The notes: generated by a model not told the origin, from the letters alone. A stretch of DNA of 64,000 bases from Atopobacter sp. AH10 (GCF_003664595.1 NZ_QXPZ01000036.1:26256-90255); one strand, 5' to 3'. Shown: positions 18,737 through 28,163, counted from the first letter of the stretch. Translations and numbers: made by a program.

Positions 18737-20032
18737 TTAAAATTCTTCCCAAACGTTAATTAAGATATTAGTTTGATCACGATCTGGCCCCACAGATAGA
18801 GTAGCAATCTTTGCTCCAACTAATTCTTCTATGCGTTTCACATAATGTTGGGCTGCTTGAGGTAATTCTTCTAGAGAACGACAAGACGTGATATCTTCTG
18901 TCCAACCGTCTAATTCCTCATAGATTGGTGTGCAACCAGCTAATTCTTTCAAGCTGGCTGGATAACTTTCAATCCGACTGCCGTCAGCTTTTTCATAAGC
19001 CACACAGATCTTCACTTTATCTAAACCTGTTAAAACATCAATACAGTTTAAAGATAGATGAGTGATACCTGACACGCGCTTAGTATGCCGCATAACCACA
19101 GAGTCAAACCAACCTACACGACGAGGACGTCCTGTAGTCGTCCCATATTCATGACCTACTTCACGAATATGATGGCCTTTTTCATCAAACAATTCAGTTG
19201 GGAAAGGTCCATCCCCTACACGTGAGGTATAGGCCTTGCAAACACCAATAGCAGCGGAAACACGGGTTGGGCCAATACCAGTCCCAATTGTTACCCCACC
19301 GGCTAATGGGTTCGATGAGGTGACAAATGGATATGTCCCTTGATCGATATCCAACATAACCCCTTGAGCACCTTCAAATAAGACTTTTTTACCTTCATCT
19401 AATGCATCATTCAATAGAACAGAAGCATCTACAACATATTTCTTCAACTCTTGACCGTATGCATAATAACTTTCAAAGATTTCATCAAAGTCGAGAGCTT
19501 CATGCCCATAAATTTTGGTAAAAATAGCATTCTTTTCATCTAGATTGCGTTTCAATAAATCATGGAAAGTTTCCTTTTCCAATAAATCGACCATACGAAT
19601 CCCAACACGAGCAGCTTTATCCGTATAGGCAGGCCCGATCCCCTTACAGGTCGTTCCAATTTTTTGATCGCCCTTCGCTTCTTCTTGTAACTTGTCGAGA
19701 AGAATATGATAAGGCAAAATGACATGTGCTCGATCTGAAATACGAAGACCAGATACATCTACACCTTGTTCAATCAATCCATTTAATTCTTCAACCAAAG
19801 ATTTAGGGTTTGCCACTACCCCATTTCCAATAACGCTAAGCTTGTCACTTGAAAAAATCCCAGAAGGAATCAAATGCAATTTGTAGGTAGTCCCACCGAA
19901 AACAATTGTGTGTCCTGCGTTATCGCCACCAGCATAACGAGCAATCACATCAGCTTGTTGACTAAAGAAGTCGGTGATTTTCCCTTTCCCTTCATCGCCC
20001 CATTGCGTTCCAACCACGACAATTGAAGACAT
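18737..20032 (-). CDS. purA: adenylosuccinate synthetase
   Basis: 431 residues, normal family length. [11 protein letters not shown] near residue 8 is the GTP-binding loop; NAGHTI near 38 and the [11 protein letters not shown] block near 299 belong to the IMP and aspartate sites. It makes adenylosuccinate from IMP, aspartate and GTP, the first step from IMP to AMP. Monocistronic, with AGAGGTG before the ATG and a terminator after. A near-perfect 20-bp palindrome lies about 55 bases upstream of the start. Confidence 0.97.
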   Translation of the reverse strand: MSSIVVVGTQWGDEGKGKITDFFSQQADVIARYAGGDNAGHTIVFGGTTYKLHLIPSGIFSSDKLSVIGNGVVANPKSLVEELNGLIEQGVDVSGLRISDRAHVILPYHILLDKLQEEAKGDQKIGTTCKGIGPAYTDKAARVGIRMVDLLEKETFHDLLKRNLDEKNAIFTKIYGHEALDFDEIFESYYAYGQELKKYVVDASVLLNDALDEGKKVLFEGAQGVMLDIDQGTYPFVTSSNPLAGGVTIGTGIGPTRVSAAIGVCKAYTSRVGDGPFPTELFDEKGHHIREVGHEYGTTTGRPRRVGWFDSVVMRHTKRVSGITHLSLNCIDVLTGLDKVKICVAYEKADGSRIESYPASLKELAGCTPIYEELDGWTEDITSCRSLEELPQAAQHYVKRIEELVGAKIATLSVGPDRDQTNILINVWEEF

Positions 20033-20084
20033 GTCGACACCTCTTAATTCTTAATTTATTCCGTTGAAAACCAACATTATCAGT

Positions 20085-20104
20085 GTATCAATAATTAATG
20101 ATAC
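20085..20104. promoter_or_regulatory. 20-bp palindrome upstream of purA
   Basis: GTATCAATAATTAATGATAC is symmetrical except for one base pair. It lies in the 5' region of purA and looks like an operator for a dimeric regulator. It does not resemble the PurR box, so the binding protein is unknown. Confidence 0.4.
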
Positions 20105-20169
20105 CTGCAAGAAAAAACAGACTATCTTTCTTCTAGCTCAGATCTCAAATTTTCACTTTTTCTCTCCAC

Positions 20170-20204
20170 AAAAATAAGGGGATCCCATTTCTCTGGAATC
20201 CCAC
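20170..20204 (-). terminator. terminator of gdpP-rplI-dnaB
   Basis: On the minus strand GGGATTCC pairs with GGGATCCC (8 bp with one G-U), loop of 8, followed by CTTATTTTT. It lies 60 bases after the dnaB stop. Confidence 0.75.
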
Positions 20205-20263
20205 TTTCTTGTTATAATACACTACATATCATTTTTTTCTGATCCCTAAAAACTTTGACAGCT

Positions 20264-21637
20264 TTACATTGGTGGAGCCATTGCTTCCGTTAGTCCTGGA
20301 TTAGCTAGAGACGTAAATTTATTGTATTCTTTCATAAAAATTAACTGAACTGTCCCTCTCGCACCAGCCCGGTTTTTTTCAATAATTACTTCTATGATAT
20401 TGTTATCTTCTTGTTCTTCCCCATCTTCAGACCGATAATAATCTTCACGGTATAGAAAGGCTACTATATCCGCATCTTGTTCAATAGACCCAGATTCTCG
20501 AATATCAGATAAAACAGGCCGTTTATCTTGACGCTGTTCTACCCCCCGAGAAAGTTGTGACAAAGCAATAACGGGAACAGATAATTCCTTAGCTAACTTC
20601 TTTAATTGTCGAGATATTTCAGAAACTTCTTGTTGCCGATTTTCTTTTCTTGAACCTTCGATTAGCTGTAAATAGTCGATCACCACTAAGCCTAAATCCC
20701 CTTGTTCTTGTTTCAAACGACGACACTTAGCTCTTATTTCTGCTACCCGAATACCAGGCGTGTCATCGATGAATATTTTGGATTGCCCAAGGGTTCCCAT
20801 AGCCATGATCAAACTATCCCATTCTTCCTCAGAGAGGTTTCCTGTTCGCAAATTGGAGGCATCGATATTGCCTTCTGAACACAACATCCGATTAACTAGA
20901 GACTCAGCTCCCATTTCTAAACTAAAAATAGCGACAACCTCATTAGCTCTTGTTCCTACATTTTGGGCTATATTCAAAGCAAAGGCTGTTTTCCCTACAG
21001 CTGGACGAGCGGCGATAATAATTAAGTTATCATCTTGCAAACCTGCAGTCATTCGGTCTAAATCCTCATAGCCAGTTGGGATGCCTGTTACTGAAGAGTC
21101 ATTTTTAGCTAAATTTTCTATCGTTTCAATCGACTGATCAATAACATCTCGAATTCTTTTAAAACCTGATCGATTTGTTCTTTCAGAAACTTCTAAGATA
21201 CCTTGTTCCGCCTGATCCAAAACAGCTGCTACATTACCTTGGTCTTCATAACCTGTCTTCGCAATAGTCGTAGCGGTTTGAATCAAGCGTCTAAGTAAGC
21301 TCTTATCATTAACAATTTGAGCATAATAGTCAATATTGGCCGCAGTAGGTACACTAGACGCTAATTCAGCTAAATAGGTCAGTCCCCCTACATTTTCCAA
21401 TTGACCTTTTTCTTCTAAAAGATTACTGATCGTCACCAAGTCAATAGCTTCATCACGATCGTTTAAATCTAGCATGGCTTGGAAAATTTGTTGGTGGGCT
21501 TTTCGGTAAAAATCATCTACCGTCAAATATTCCAACACACCAACCACTCGATCTGGATCTAAAAATATAGACCCTAAAACTGACTGTTCAGCTTCAATAT
21601 TTTGGGGTGGAACTTGCCCTTGAAAAATATCCTCCAA
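20264..21637 (-). CDS. dnaB: replicative DNA helicase
   Basis: 457 residues: N-terminal primase-interacting domain (1-105), linker, and RecA-like helicase domain with Walker A ARPAVGKT near residue 210, IDYLQLI near 320 and the DIRESGSIEQDAD arginine-finger region near 375. This is the hexameric fork helicase. The start codon is TTG: AAAGGAGG lies 6 bases before the codon for MEDIF and no closer ATG exists. It follows rplI in the conserved gdpP-rplI-dnaB order. Confidence 0.97.
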   Translation of the reverse strand: MEDIFQGQVPPQNIEAEQSVLGSIFLDPDRVVGVLEYLTVDDFYRKAHQQIFQAMLDLNDRDEAIDLVTISNLLEEKGQLENVGGLTYLAELASSVPTAANIDYYAQIVNDKSLLRRLIQTATTIAKTGYEDQGNVAAVLDQAEQGILEVSERTNRSGFKRIRDVIDQSIETIENLAKNDSSVTGIPTGYEDLDRMTAGLQDDNLIIIAARPAVGKTAFALNIAQNVGTRANEVVAIFSLEMGAESLVNRMLCSEGNIDASNLRTGNLSEEEWDSLIMAMGTLGQSKIFIDDTPGIRVAEIRAKCRRLKQEQGDLGLVVIDYLQLIEGSRKENRQQEVSEISRQLKKLAKELSVPVIALSQLSRGVEQRQDKRPVLSDIRESGSIEQDADIVAFLYREDYYRSEDGEEQEDNNIIEVIIEKNRAGARGTVQLIFMKEYNKFTSLANPGLTEAMAPPM

Positions 21638-21652
21638 GCTTATCCTCCTTTG

Positions 21653-22105
21653 CTATTCTGCGACAATATGAACCGTTACTGTTGCCGTTACTTCTGGATG
21701 TAATTTAACTTCCACTTGACGGTAACCTAAGCTTTTGATCGGTTCATCCAATTGTATCTTTCTTTTATCGATATCTAAACCGTATTGTTTTTTAAAGGCT
21801 TCTGCAATTTGTTTAGAAGGTACTGAGCCAAAAACTCTTCCTTCCTCACCAGCTTTTGTTTTTATTTCAGCTACTGTCCCTTCTTTTTCTAATTGTGCTT
21901 TCAATTGGCGACAATCTTCTAAATGTTCTGCTTCTTCTTTTTCTCTCGCTTTTTCTTGCCCTCTTAGTTTAGCTAAGGAAGCTTTAGTGGCTTCTTTAGC
22001 CTTACCTTGTTTGATTAAGAAGTTTTGGGCATAGCCATCTTTTACTTCTTTTACCTGACCTTTTTTACCTTGACCTTTAACATCTTGTAAGAAAATAACT
22101 TTCAT
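21653..22105 (-). CDS. rplI: 50S ribosomal protein L9
   Basis: 150 residues, typical length. N-terminal [21 protein letters not shown] and [13 protein letters not shown] near residue 25 are the L9 signature, followed by the long charged helix and the C-terminal domain. L9 binds 23S rRNA near the L1 stalk and helps keep reading frame. It begins 4 bases after the gdpP stop and ends 15 bases before dnaB. Confidence 0.98.
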   Translation of the reverse strand: MKVIFLQDVKGQGKKGQVKEVKDGYAQNFLIKQGKAKEATKASLAKLRGQEKAREKEEAEHLEDCRQLKAQLEKEGTVAEIKTKAGEEGRVFGSVPSKQIAEAFKKQYGLDIDKRKIQLDEPIKSLGYRQVEVKLHPEVTATVTVHIVAE

Positions 22106-22108
22106 CTC

Positions 22109-24130
22109 TTAGTCCTCCTCATCTTCTTCTACTTTTTTCTTCAAAATATCCATCAATTCTTTCTTAACTTCTTCGACGGATTTATCTTTAATTTGAGTTG
22201 CGGCATTGGATAAATGTCCACCACCACCCATCAATTCCATTATCGTTTGAACATTGAGAGTACCTAAACTCCTAGCACTAATCCCAATTCGACCGTCTTC
22301 CCTCTTCGTAATCACAAAGGAAGCTTCAATATCTTCCATAGATAATAAGGTGTCTGCTGTCTGAGCGGCGACAACTGGATTATAAAGACGTTCTTCTGAC
22401 CCTGCTGCAATACCTATTCGCCCGTCTAGAACTTCTACCCGTTCAATCAACTCGCTACGTAAAAGATATGTATTAATATCTTCCTTTAATAATCGCTGAA
22501 TCATAACGGTATCTGCTCCACAACTCTTCAAATAACTTGCGGCATCAAAAGTTCTAGATCCCGTTCTAAGCGAGAAATTGCGAGTATCGACGATAATTCC
22601 TCCAAGTATCGCTGTTGCTTCTATTTTCGAAATTGGATCCGCTTCGTTTGATTGATATTCAAACAATTCCGTCACTAATTCCCCTGCAGATGAGGCATAT
22701 GGCTCCAGATATACCAAAACTGGATTTTCTGGAAATTCTTGCCCTCTTCTATGGTGATCAATCACAACAACTTGACGACATGCCTCTAATATCTCTTGGT
22801 TACATACAATAGACGGACGATGCACATCCACCAAAACAACTAAAGTTTTTGGCGTTATTTTATCCAATAACTCGCTCGATTCCACAATATATGGTGCAAT
22901 ATCACTATCTTTAACAATTTCACTCATTAACTTGCGGACATCATTATTTAACTCATCATGATTAATAGCGATATAGGCTCTTGTATTATTCATCTGTGCG
23001 ATCCGCCTAATCCCTAAAGCAGATCCCAAAGCATCCATGTCAGGATATTGATGTCCCATGACAATAACTTGGTCCGAATCCTTCATGAGCTCACGCAAGG
23101 CTTGAGCTACCATTCTGGAACGTACACGAGTTCTTTTTTCCATTGGATTCGTTTTTCCACCATAGAAACGGGATTTCTCCTCCTTGGATCTGACTACTAC
23201 TTGGTCTCCTCCACGCCCCAAAGCAAGATCTAGATTAGACTGAGCCACTTGTGCTATATCATGAAAGTTATCCATATCTTCATTTTCATCAGCATAAGAA
23301 AAACCCATGCTCAATGTTAGTGGATAATTTTGCCGAGCCGTTGTTTCACGAACTGTATCTATGACTTCAAATTTTTCATTTTCCAAAATAGATAAACGTT
23401 GCCTTGTAAGAACCGCTATAAAACGATCATCATCTACCCTTTTTAAATAGATGTTGTGGTGATTTGCCCAATTACTCAACTGATTGGTCACAAAATTATT
23501 CAAGTTCGACTTGCGCCTATCACTCAATGATTGGGATATTTCATCATAGTTATCTAAGAAAATGTGACCAAATACAATCCGTGAATCTTTATATTTTACA
23601 GCTATTTTTGAATAACGTGTCGTATCCATTAAAAAAACTGCCCGAATATCCTTTTGAACTGACACATCAATATAGCGATGATTAGTTTCTAGGGATACTA
23701 GTTCTTCATCTTCACTTTCTTCAATCACATCTGCTAACTTTTGACTAATTTCTGATACTGGTCTGCCTAAAATATCTTTCTTATTAAAGATTTTTTTGAA
23801 ATATGGATTAGCCCACTGAATTTCCCCATTTTTGTTGTAAAGGATAATACCAATAGGCATACGTATTAATGCCTCTTGTTCACCTTGCTTAATACGATAA
23901 GATAGGTCTGTTATATAGTTATTGGTTTGGTCAATCAAATATTCCGAGAGAAATACGAGAACCCCCACGACAATAGAGAATAGGAATAGAATAGTTAAGC
24001 CAAACTTCCAATCATGAAAAAAAGAAATAACCAAAATGATGAATAGTAAGGTCAAAATGATTAGAATAGGAATTTTAACTCTATTTGCCCGTATAAACTC
24101 TGGGAGATGATCTATTTTCCAAGCCTTCAT
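22109..24130 (-). CDS. gdpP: cyclic-di-AMP phosphodiesterase GdpP (DHH family)
   Basis: 673 residues from the ATG coding MKAWKID; GAGGAG lies 8 bases upstream, which argues against the GTG three codons earlier. Order of parts: two membrane helices (about 20-75), PAS-like domain (about 85-150), degenerate GGDEF domain (about 175-300), DHH phosphoesterase domain (VMGHQYPDMDALGSA near 360; VVVIDHHRRGQEF near 455) and DHHA1 (MGGGGHLSNAATQI near 640). It hydrolyses c-di-AMP to pApA and so affects osmolyte balance, wall stress and beta-lactam tolerance. First gene of gdpP-rplI-dnaB. Confidence 0.95.
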   Translation of the reverse strand: MKAWKIDHLPEFIRANRVKIPILIILTLLFIILVISFFHDWKFGLTILFLFSIVVGVLVFLSEYLIDQTNNYITDLSYRIKQGEQEALIRMPIGIILYNKNGEIQWANPYFKKIFNKKDILGRPVSEISQKLADVIEESEDEELVSLETNHRYIDVSVQKDIRAVFLMDTTRYSKIAVKYKDSRIVFGHIFLDNYDEISQSLSDRRKSNLNNFVTNQLSNWANHHNIYLKRVDDDRFIAVLTRQRLSILENEKFEVIDTVRETTARQNYPLTLSMGFSYADENEDMDNFHDIAQVAQSNLDLALGRGGDQVVVRSKEEKSRFYGGKTNPMEKRTRVRSRMVAQALRELMKDSDQVIVMGHQYPDMDALGSALGIRRIAQMNNTRAYIAINHDELNNDVRKLMSEIVKDSDIAPYIVESSELLDKITPKTLVVLVDVHRPSIVCNQEILEACRQVVVIDHHRRGQEFPENPVLVYLEPYASSAGELVTELFEYQSNEADPISKIEATAILGGIIVDTRNFSLRTGSRTFDAASYLKSCGADTVMIQRLLKEDINTYLLRSELIERVEVLDGRIGIAAGSEERLYNPVVAAQTADTLLSMEDIEASFVITKREDGRIGISARSLGTLNVQTIMELMGGGGHLSNAATQIKDKSVEEVKKELMDILKKKVEEDEED

Positions 24131-24501
24131 AAGATTCACTCCTCATAGTATTGGAAAAGTAATTAAGCCTATAAGTATCTACTATTATACCATTATTGGC
24201 TTTTTTTGGATACATATAGAACACACGTTCGCTTTTTTTAAGTATATTTATATCTATACGAACTTTCCTCTATAAGAGTTACTTTTTAATTATTTTGTAT
24301 ATTTTTTTTTAACTACATTATCAATAAAGTTTTCTTAATACCTAGCGAAAAAATTAATGAGTTTTACTCTCCCTCCCAAAAAATTTATCTATTAACTTTG
24401 AAAAGTTTAGTAAATTCTCTAGGTAAATTTTTTCTTTATAATTGTATTGAGACACTTTTTTCTTTTTATCTAAAATGAAACGGACGCCTACTTTTTTCAA
24501 A

Positions 24502-24517
24502 TGTTTCACGTGAAACA
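24502..24517. other. parS site 1
   Basis: TGTTTCACGTGAAACA, identical to the ParB/Spo0J binding consensus of Firmicutes. ParB loads here for chromosome segregation. Confidence 0.9.
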
Positions 24518-24544
24518 ATTCTTACACCCCTCTTTAATTCCCGA

Positions 24545-24560
24545 TGTTCCACGTGAAACA
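24545..24560. other. parS site 2 (one mismatch)
   Basis: TGTTCCACGTGAAACA differs from the parS consensus by one base in the left arm; it may bind ParB more weakly. Confidence 0.8.
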
Positions 24561-24586
24561 ATTCCTACATTCCTCTTTAATTCCGA

Positions 24587-24602
24587 TGTTTCACGTGAAA
24601 CA
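24587..24602. other. parS site 3
   Basis: Perfect TGTTTCACGTGAAACA, third copy of the tandem array. Confidence 0.9.
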
Positions 24603-24865
24603 ATTTATTTTCCTTCCTTTTTTGTTAATCATAAATCTTCTACTCTAAGTTTCTATCATAGCTGGGAAAGGGAAGAAACTCATATTTAGAATTAACGATT
24701 TAATTATACTGCGCTTACTAATATTCAAGTCTTAAAAGAGACAGTTTACAAAATGTATTTTTAGCACTAACATTTTTACTGATATTGCTCATAAAATTCA
24801 CCAGTTCTCTATTTATTTCTTTAACAGGTGGACATAATTATTTACTATGTCCAGGAGAGGGGGGA

Positions 24866-24887
24866 TTTATCTTTAGTTAAAGATAAA
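24866..24887. repeat. perfect 10-bp-arm palindrome
   Basis: TTTATCTTTA (24866-24875) and TAAAGATAAA (24878-24887) are exact reverse complements with a 2-base centre. The function is unknown; it could be a protein site or a cruciform-prone sequence. Confidence 0.5.
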
Positions 24888-25183
24888 GAGTAAATTTTAA
24901 GAGAAATAAATTTACCTTTCCCTTTTTTCTTTTCTACGTATTCAAAAGGGGTAAAGTTTTAATCAGTCACTATCTTACTACTTTTAAAGGTCCTGTCCTT
25001 TGCCTATATGTATTAAAGAGCGGTAAAGTTCAGATAGGCGAGATTAGTCATAAAAATATTATTATTCTTTAAATTCTTTTCTCTATATTATCCCCCCTTA
25101 ACTTTAAATTTACATCAATAGTTAAAAGTTTGAAAAACTATAGCGAAAAGACTGGAAGAAACTCTAAGAAAGATAAAATTTTA

Positions 25184-25230
25184 ACCAGTAGAGTGTTTCA
25201 CGTGAAACAGTCTGCTGGTCATTTTTTCTT
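25184..25230 (+). terminator. terminator-like hairpin containing parS site 4
   Basis: The parS core is extended on both sides by pairing AGA/TCT and ACCAG (25184-25188)/CTGGT (25215-25219), and T6 follows from 25222. The result is a 36-base hairpin plus T-run that looks like an intrinsic terminator built on a parS palindrome. Confidence 0.55.
25194..25209. other. parS site 4
   Basis: Perfect TGTTTCACGTGAAACA inside the larger hairpin at 25184-25219. Confidence 0.9.
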
Positions 25231-25771
25231 ATTTAGATTTTGCTACATAATAAATAATCCAATTTTTTAGACCCTCATCCTTATACTTAAATATCTGTTT
25301 TTGTCATACTTTTCTCTTTAAAATTTGTTTTGTAGGAATTTTTAAGTATACTCTGGATCAGCAAGTCTACCCTCTTATTTTTTTGAGTAGATTAACCTTT
25401 TATCCTTAGAGAGAAAATTCTGATAGTCTTTTCTTTGATTTAACCCAAGGGTCAATATAATATGACCTCTCTAAAAAAAGAATCAGCTCAACCCTATTTC
25501 TCTAGCTACTTGACCCATCCCCTTGGGAAAACAGTTTTAAGTGAAGAATTTTGCCAATATTTCTTCCCTCTTTTAGATCACATGACAATTTACGAATTAT
25601 CTATAATCTCTAACAACTACAGTCCATCAGATAAGCCCGTCCAATCAGAATACTTAATATCCACCATAGCAAGAGTGCAATTTTTTTATTAATGGAGCTT
25701 TTTTGGGGACGCAGGAGTTAGAATTTTGAGACTTTCCTCTTTAACCACTAACCTGTAAATAATAAAACAAC

Positions 25772-25787
25772 TGTTTCACGTGAAACA
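25772..25787. other. parS site 5
   Basis: Perfect TGTTTCACGTGAAACA, isolated in AT-rich DNA. Confidence 0.9.
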
Positions 25788-26614
25788 TTTAATATTGATT
25801 TTATAAAAATCATTCTCCTCAATGCCTATTACTTATCCCTAGCTACACTCACGTCGAATAAATAATTACTAATTTTCTATCCCACCCCTATTCGTTTTAG
25901 TATGACTAAGCTTATAAACTTAAATTTCAAGAAGAATTGCTTGAATTATTGCTAGTTCAACTTCACATCAGTAAATTTATTTCTAAATCATCTCTCATAT
26001 CAAATGAAACTCCCACGCACAGCCCTCGCCCCACGAATAGACATTGTTTTATCCCACGTTTTTTTCATATAGTTACTTCTTGACAGGCACTAACTCCTAC
26101 ATTTTGTGATTAATATCCGTACATATTTTTTTACATCCTCAAAAATTTTGTTAAGGTCACATCAATTCTTACTTCTACTTATACATAAGGTTGACTAAAG
26201 TTCTTTGGACTTTTAACAAAGTTCCATTAATAGAAAATTTTCCTACTCTTTCTAATTCTAACTTTTTTACCTTTATATCAAAAAAAGCTTCCTCTCAATT
26301 CCAGCTCCAGCCAAGACTCTTATGCTACAAATGAAGACTATTCCATTCAAAGTAAGTTTTTGCCTAGTTAAACTCTCTTAGATAAAAAGCTATCTCATCT
26401 TTTTTTACTTATCGGAAGTGTGTATATACACTTGTTAAATCTAGCAAAAAAAATACAAGTCGTTTCAACTTATTCCTTCGTAAGCAAAAACATGAACAGT
26501 ATAAAGTTTAAACATAACTAAAAGACCTCCTCCTCAACACAAAAATACAAGTAGATGAAAAGTTTTAAAATGGAATAATTCCTTACTCACCACAAAGAAT
26601 TCCTCTTTTAAATC

Positions 26615-26905
26615 TGTGGATAAGTTTTCAAACATTACTTATCCACAATTTTACTTTTACTTTGTATAAGGAATGATACTCTGGGATTTTTGTCAATCTA
26701 CTCCTCCTTTTCACACAATTATCCACAGAATTTTCAAGAACATTAACTTGTTAAATTGCTTGATACTATCGTCTTTTTTTCTATTTTTTTCTTTCTACAG
26801 TATTTCTTATCCCAAATTTTATCCACAACTTTTTACCAAGCGTGTTTCTTGTGAATAAGTTGCATTAACCAATAAGGTACTCATTATACACACAGTTTAT
26901 CCACA
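26615..26905. promoter_or_regulatory. DnaA-box cluster next to rpsR
   Basis: Five perfect boxes (TTATCCACA or complement) at 26615-26623 (-), 26639-26647, 26719-26727, 26819-26827 and 26897-26905 (+), plus one with a single mismatch at 26850-26858 (TGTGAATAA). The first two form a facing pair. They lie 10-12 kb from dnaA in very AT-rich DNA. The cluster could titrate DnaA or be part of an extended origin region. Confidence 0.8.
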
Positions 26906-26911
26906 ATAAAA

Positions 26912-26951
26912 AAGTTAAAAAAAAGTCTTTCCAAAAATATGGAAAGACTTT
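26912..26951 (-). terminator. terminator of rpsF-ssb-rpsR
   Basis: AAAGTCTTTCC (26922-26932) pairs with GGAAAGACTTT (26941-26951); the A-rich left side is a T-run on the minus strand, 20 bases after the rpsR stop. Confidence 0.85.
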
Positions 26952-26971
26952 ACTTTATACTATAAAGTATA

Positions 26972-27208
26972 TTAGTCGTTATTTGTGAATGGTAGTAAGC
27001 CCATTACACGAGCGCGTTTAATAGCGATTGTAAGTGGACGTTGGTATTTTGCTGAAGTCCCTGTTACACGACGTGGCAAAATTTTACCTTTTTCGGAAAT
27101 AAAACGTTTCAATAATTCTACATCTTTATAATCAATGTAGTCAATATGGTTAGCGGTGAAGTAGCAAACCTTACGGCGTCTACGTCCGCCTCGACGTTGT
27201 CCAGCCAT
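26972..27208 (-). CDS. rpsR: 30S ribosomal protein S18
   Basis: 78 residues, normal length. [27 protein letters not shown] (shown in part: [17 protein letters not shown]) and [15 protein letters not shown] are the S18 signature. S18 forms a heterodimer with S6 on the 30S platform. Last gene of rpsF-ssb-rpsR, with AAGGAGG before the ATG. Confidence 0.98.
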   Translation of the reverse strand: MAGQRRGGRRRRKVCYFTANHIDYIDYKDVELLKRFISEKGKILPRRVTGTSAKYQRPLTIAIKRARVMGLLPFTNND

Positions 27209-27249
27209 TGAAATCCCTCCTTAGCTGAAATGATTAGCTCTCAAGTTAT

Positions 27250-27777
27250 TTAGAATGGGAGATCATCATTAGAAATATCAATCATACCATCATCTGCAAA
27301 TGGATCGCTAAAGCTTGGTTCGCTCGGTTGTCGATCGATTGGCGCATGATTAGTGCCCTGATATCCGTTATTATTCCCACCCATTGATGATTGGTAATTG
27401 TTTTTATATTGACCGGAAGATTGACGTGAATCACCTACAGGACGTTGTTCAGTGACTGACCTAGGTTCTAATAAGGAGAATCGATCCACTATAACTTCCG
27501 TTACATATACTCTCTGGCCTTGTTGATTTTCGTAATTACGCGTTTGAAGACGTCCTTCGATCCCTACAAGTGATCCTTTGCGCGTAAAGTTTGCAAAATT
27601 TTCTGCAGATTTTCGCCAAATGACACAGTTGATAAAGTCTGTCTCTCTTTCACCATTTCGATTTTGAAACGAGCGATCAACAGCTAGAGAAAATGTCCCA
27701 ACAGCTGTAGAATTTCCGGTAAAGCGTAAATCAACTTCTCGCGTTAACCGTCCGACAAGCACAACATTATTTATCAT
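27250..27777 (-). CDS. ssb: single-stranded DNA-binding protein
   Basis: 175 residues: OB fold in the first about 110 ([20 protein letters not shown] at the N-terminus, written in full length 20), a Gly/Asn/Gln-rich linker, and the acidic partner-binding tail DISNDDLPF at the C-terminus. It coats single-stranded DNA as a tetramer during replication and repair. It sits between rpsF and rpsR, the conserved Firmicute order, with GAGGTG upstream. Confidence 0.97.
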   Translation of the reverse strand: MINNVVLVGRLTREVDLRFTGNSTAVGTFSLAVDRSFQNRNGERETDFINCVIWRKSAENFANFTRKGSLVGIEGRLQTRNYENQQGQRVYVTEVIVDRFSLLEPRSVTEQRPVGDSRQSSGQYKNNYQSSMGGNNNGYQGTNHAPIDRQPSEPSFSDPFADDGMIDISNDDLPF

Positions 27778-27815
27778 TTAACTCACCTCTTTAAAAGCCA
27801 GCGCAATTCCATTCA

Positions 27816-28106
27816 TTATTCTGGCAATTTAACGATCATATGACGTAAAATATCGCTAGAAATTTTAGCCAAACGATCAAATTCATCAATAGCAACAGAA
27901 TCGTTAGCGTTTAAAGTAATCAAATGGTAGATCCCTTCGCGGAAATCCTTGATTTCGTAAGCTAAGCGACGTTTTGCCCAATCCTTGGATTCGACAATTT
28001 CAGCGCCATCTTTCACCAAAATATTATCGAAGCGTTCGATCAATTCTTTCTTAGCAGCTTCATCGATATTTGGGCGAATGATGTACAAGATTTCGTATTT
28101 GCTCAT
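27816..28106 (-). CDS. rpsF: 30S ribosomal protein S6
   Basis: 96 residues from the ATG coding [13 protein letters not shown], the normal S6 start; AAGGAGGTG precedes it. The open frame extends 51 codons upstream, but that part is the leader and not homologous to S6. S6 pairs with S18 on the 30S platform, and the pair is known to regulate its own operon in many bacteria. The leader shows alternative pairings around the ribosome binding site (separate entry). Confidence 0.97.
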   Translation of the reverse strand: MSKYEILYIIRPNIDEAAKKELIERFDNILVKDGAEIVESKDWAKRRLAYEIKDFREGIYHLITLNANDSVAIDEFDRLAKISSDILRHMIVKLPE

Positions 28107-28115
28107 TCTCTGCAC

Positions 28116-28163
28116 CTCCTTGTGGACTATTGGCTTTCTTTCTAAAGAAAGCAAGGAGAGTCC
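28116..28163 (-). promoter_or_regulatory. rpsF leader with possible SD-sequestering structure
   Basis: In the minus-strand transcript CTCCTTG is exactly complementary to CAAGGAG, the ribosome binding site of rpsF (plus-strand positions 28152-28158 and 28116-28122). An alternative stem GGACT/AGTCC around a GCTTTCTTT/AAGAAAGC hairpin competes with it. This suggests a two-state leader, perhaps for S6:S18 feedback. Confidence 0.45.

Larger units (their letters stand above)
24502..24606 (+). repeat. tandem 42/43-bp repeat carrying parS
   Basis: The unit of parS plus AATTCYTACAYYCCTCTTT and a short tail repeats about 2.4 times at spacings of 43 and 42 bases (parS starts 24502, 24545, 24587). The spacer is conserved apart from a few C/T changes, indicating local duplication. 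Confidence 0.85.
24131..26911. other. 2.8-kb gene-free origin-proximal stretch with parS and DnaA boxes
   Basis: Very AT-rich DNA between gdpP and rpsR, both on the minus strand. It holds the gdpP upstream region (TATAAT on the minus strand at 24184-24189), five parS sites (24502-25787), a 22-base palindrome (24866-24887) and a DnaA-box cluster (26615-26905). Short open frames inside it (for example 24501-24689 and 25462-25692) lack ribosome binding sites; the first is made of parS repeats. I see no RNA gene that I can name. Confidence 0.75.

Noticed and set aside
24502..24606. Possible CRISPR array
   Set aside because: Repeats are palindromic parS sites with near-identical spacers; CRISPR spacers would be unique, and no cas genes are present.
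24501..24689. 62-codon open frame with repeated HVKQ/VPRETI/VSRETI peptides
   Set aside because: The repeats are the translation of the tandem parS array; it is DNA-level repetition, not a protein.
25462..25692. 76-codon open frame in the gene-free origin stretch
   Set aside because: No ribosome binding site, no recognisable family, and surrounding DNA is non-coding with parS and DnaA sites; left uncalled, though a small gene cannot be fully excluded.
26673..26858. 61-codon open frame over the DnaA boxes
   Set aside because: It spans DnaA boxes, is mostly Phe/Ser/Leu from AT-rich DNA and has no ribosome binding site.
26615..26905. Main replication origin at 26.7 kb
   Set aside because: Genes from 27 to 38 kb run toward lower coordinates, and the plus-strand base bias does not change here; both favour the origin at about 38.5 kb.
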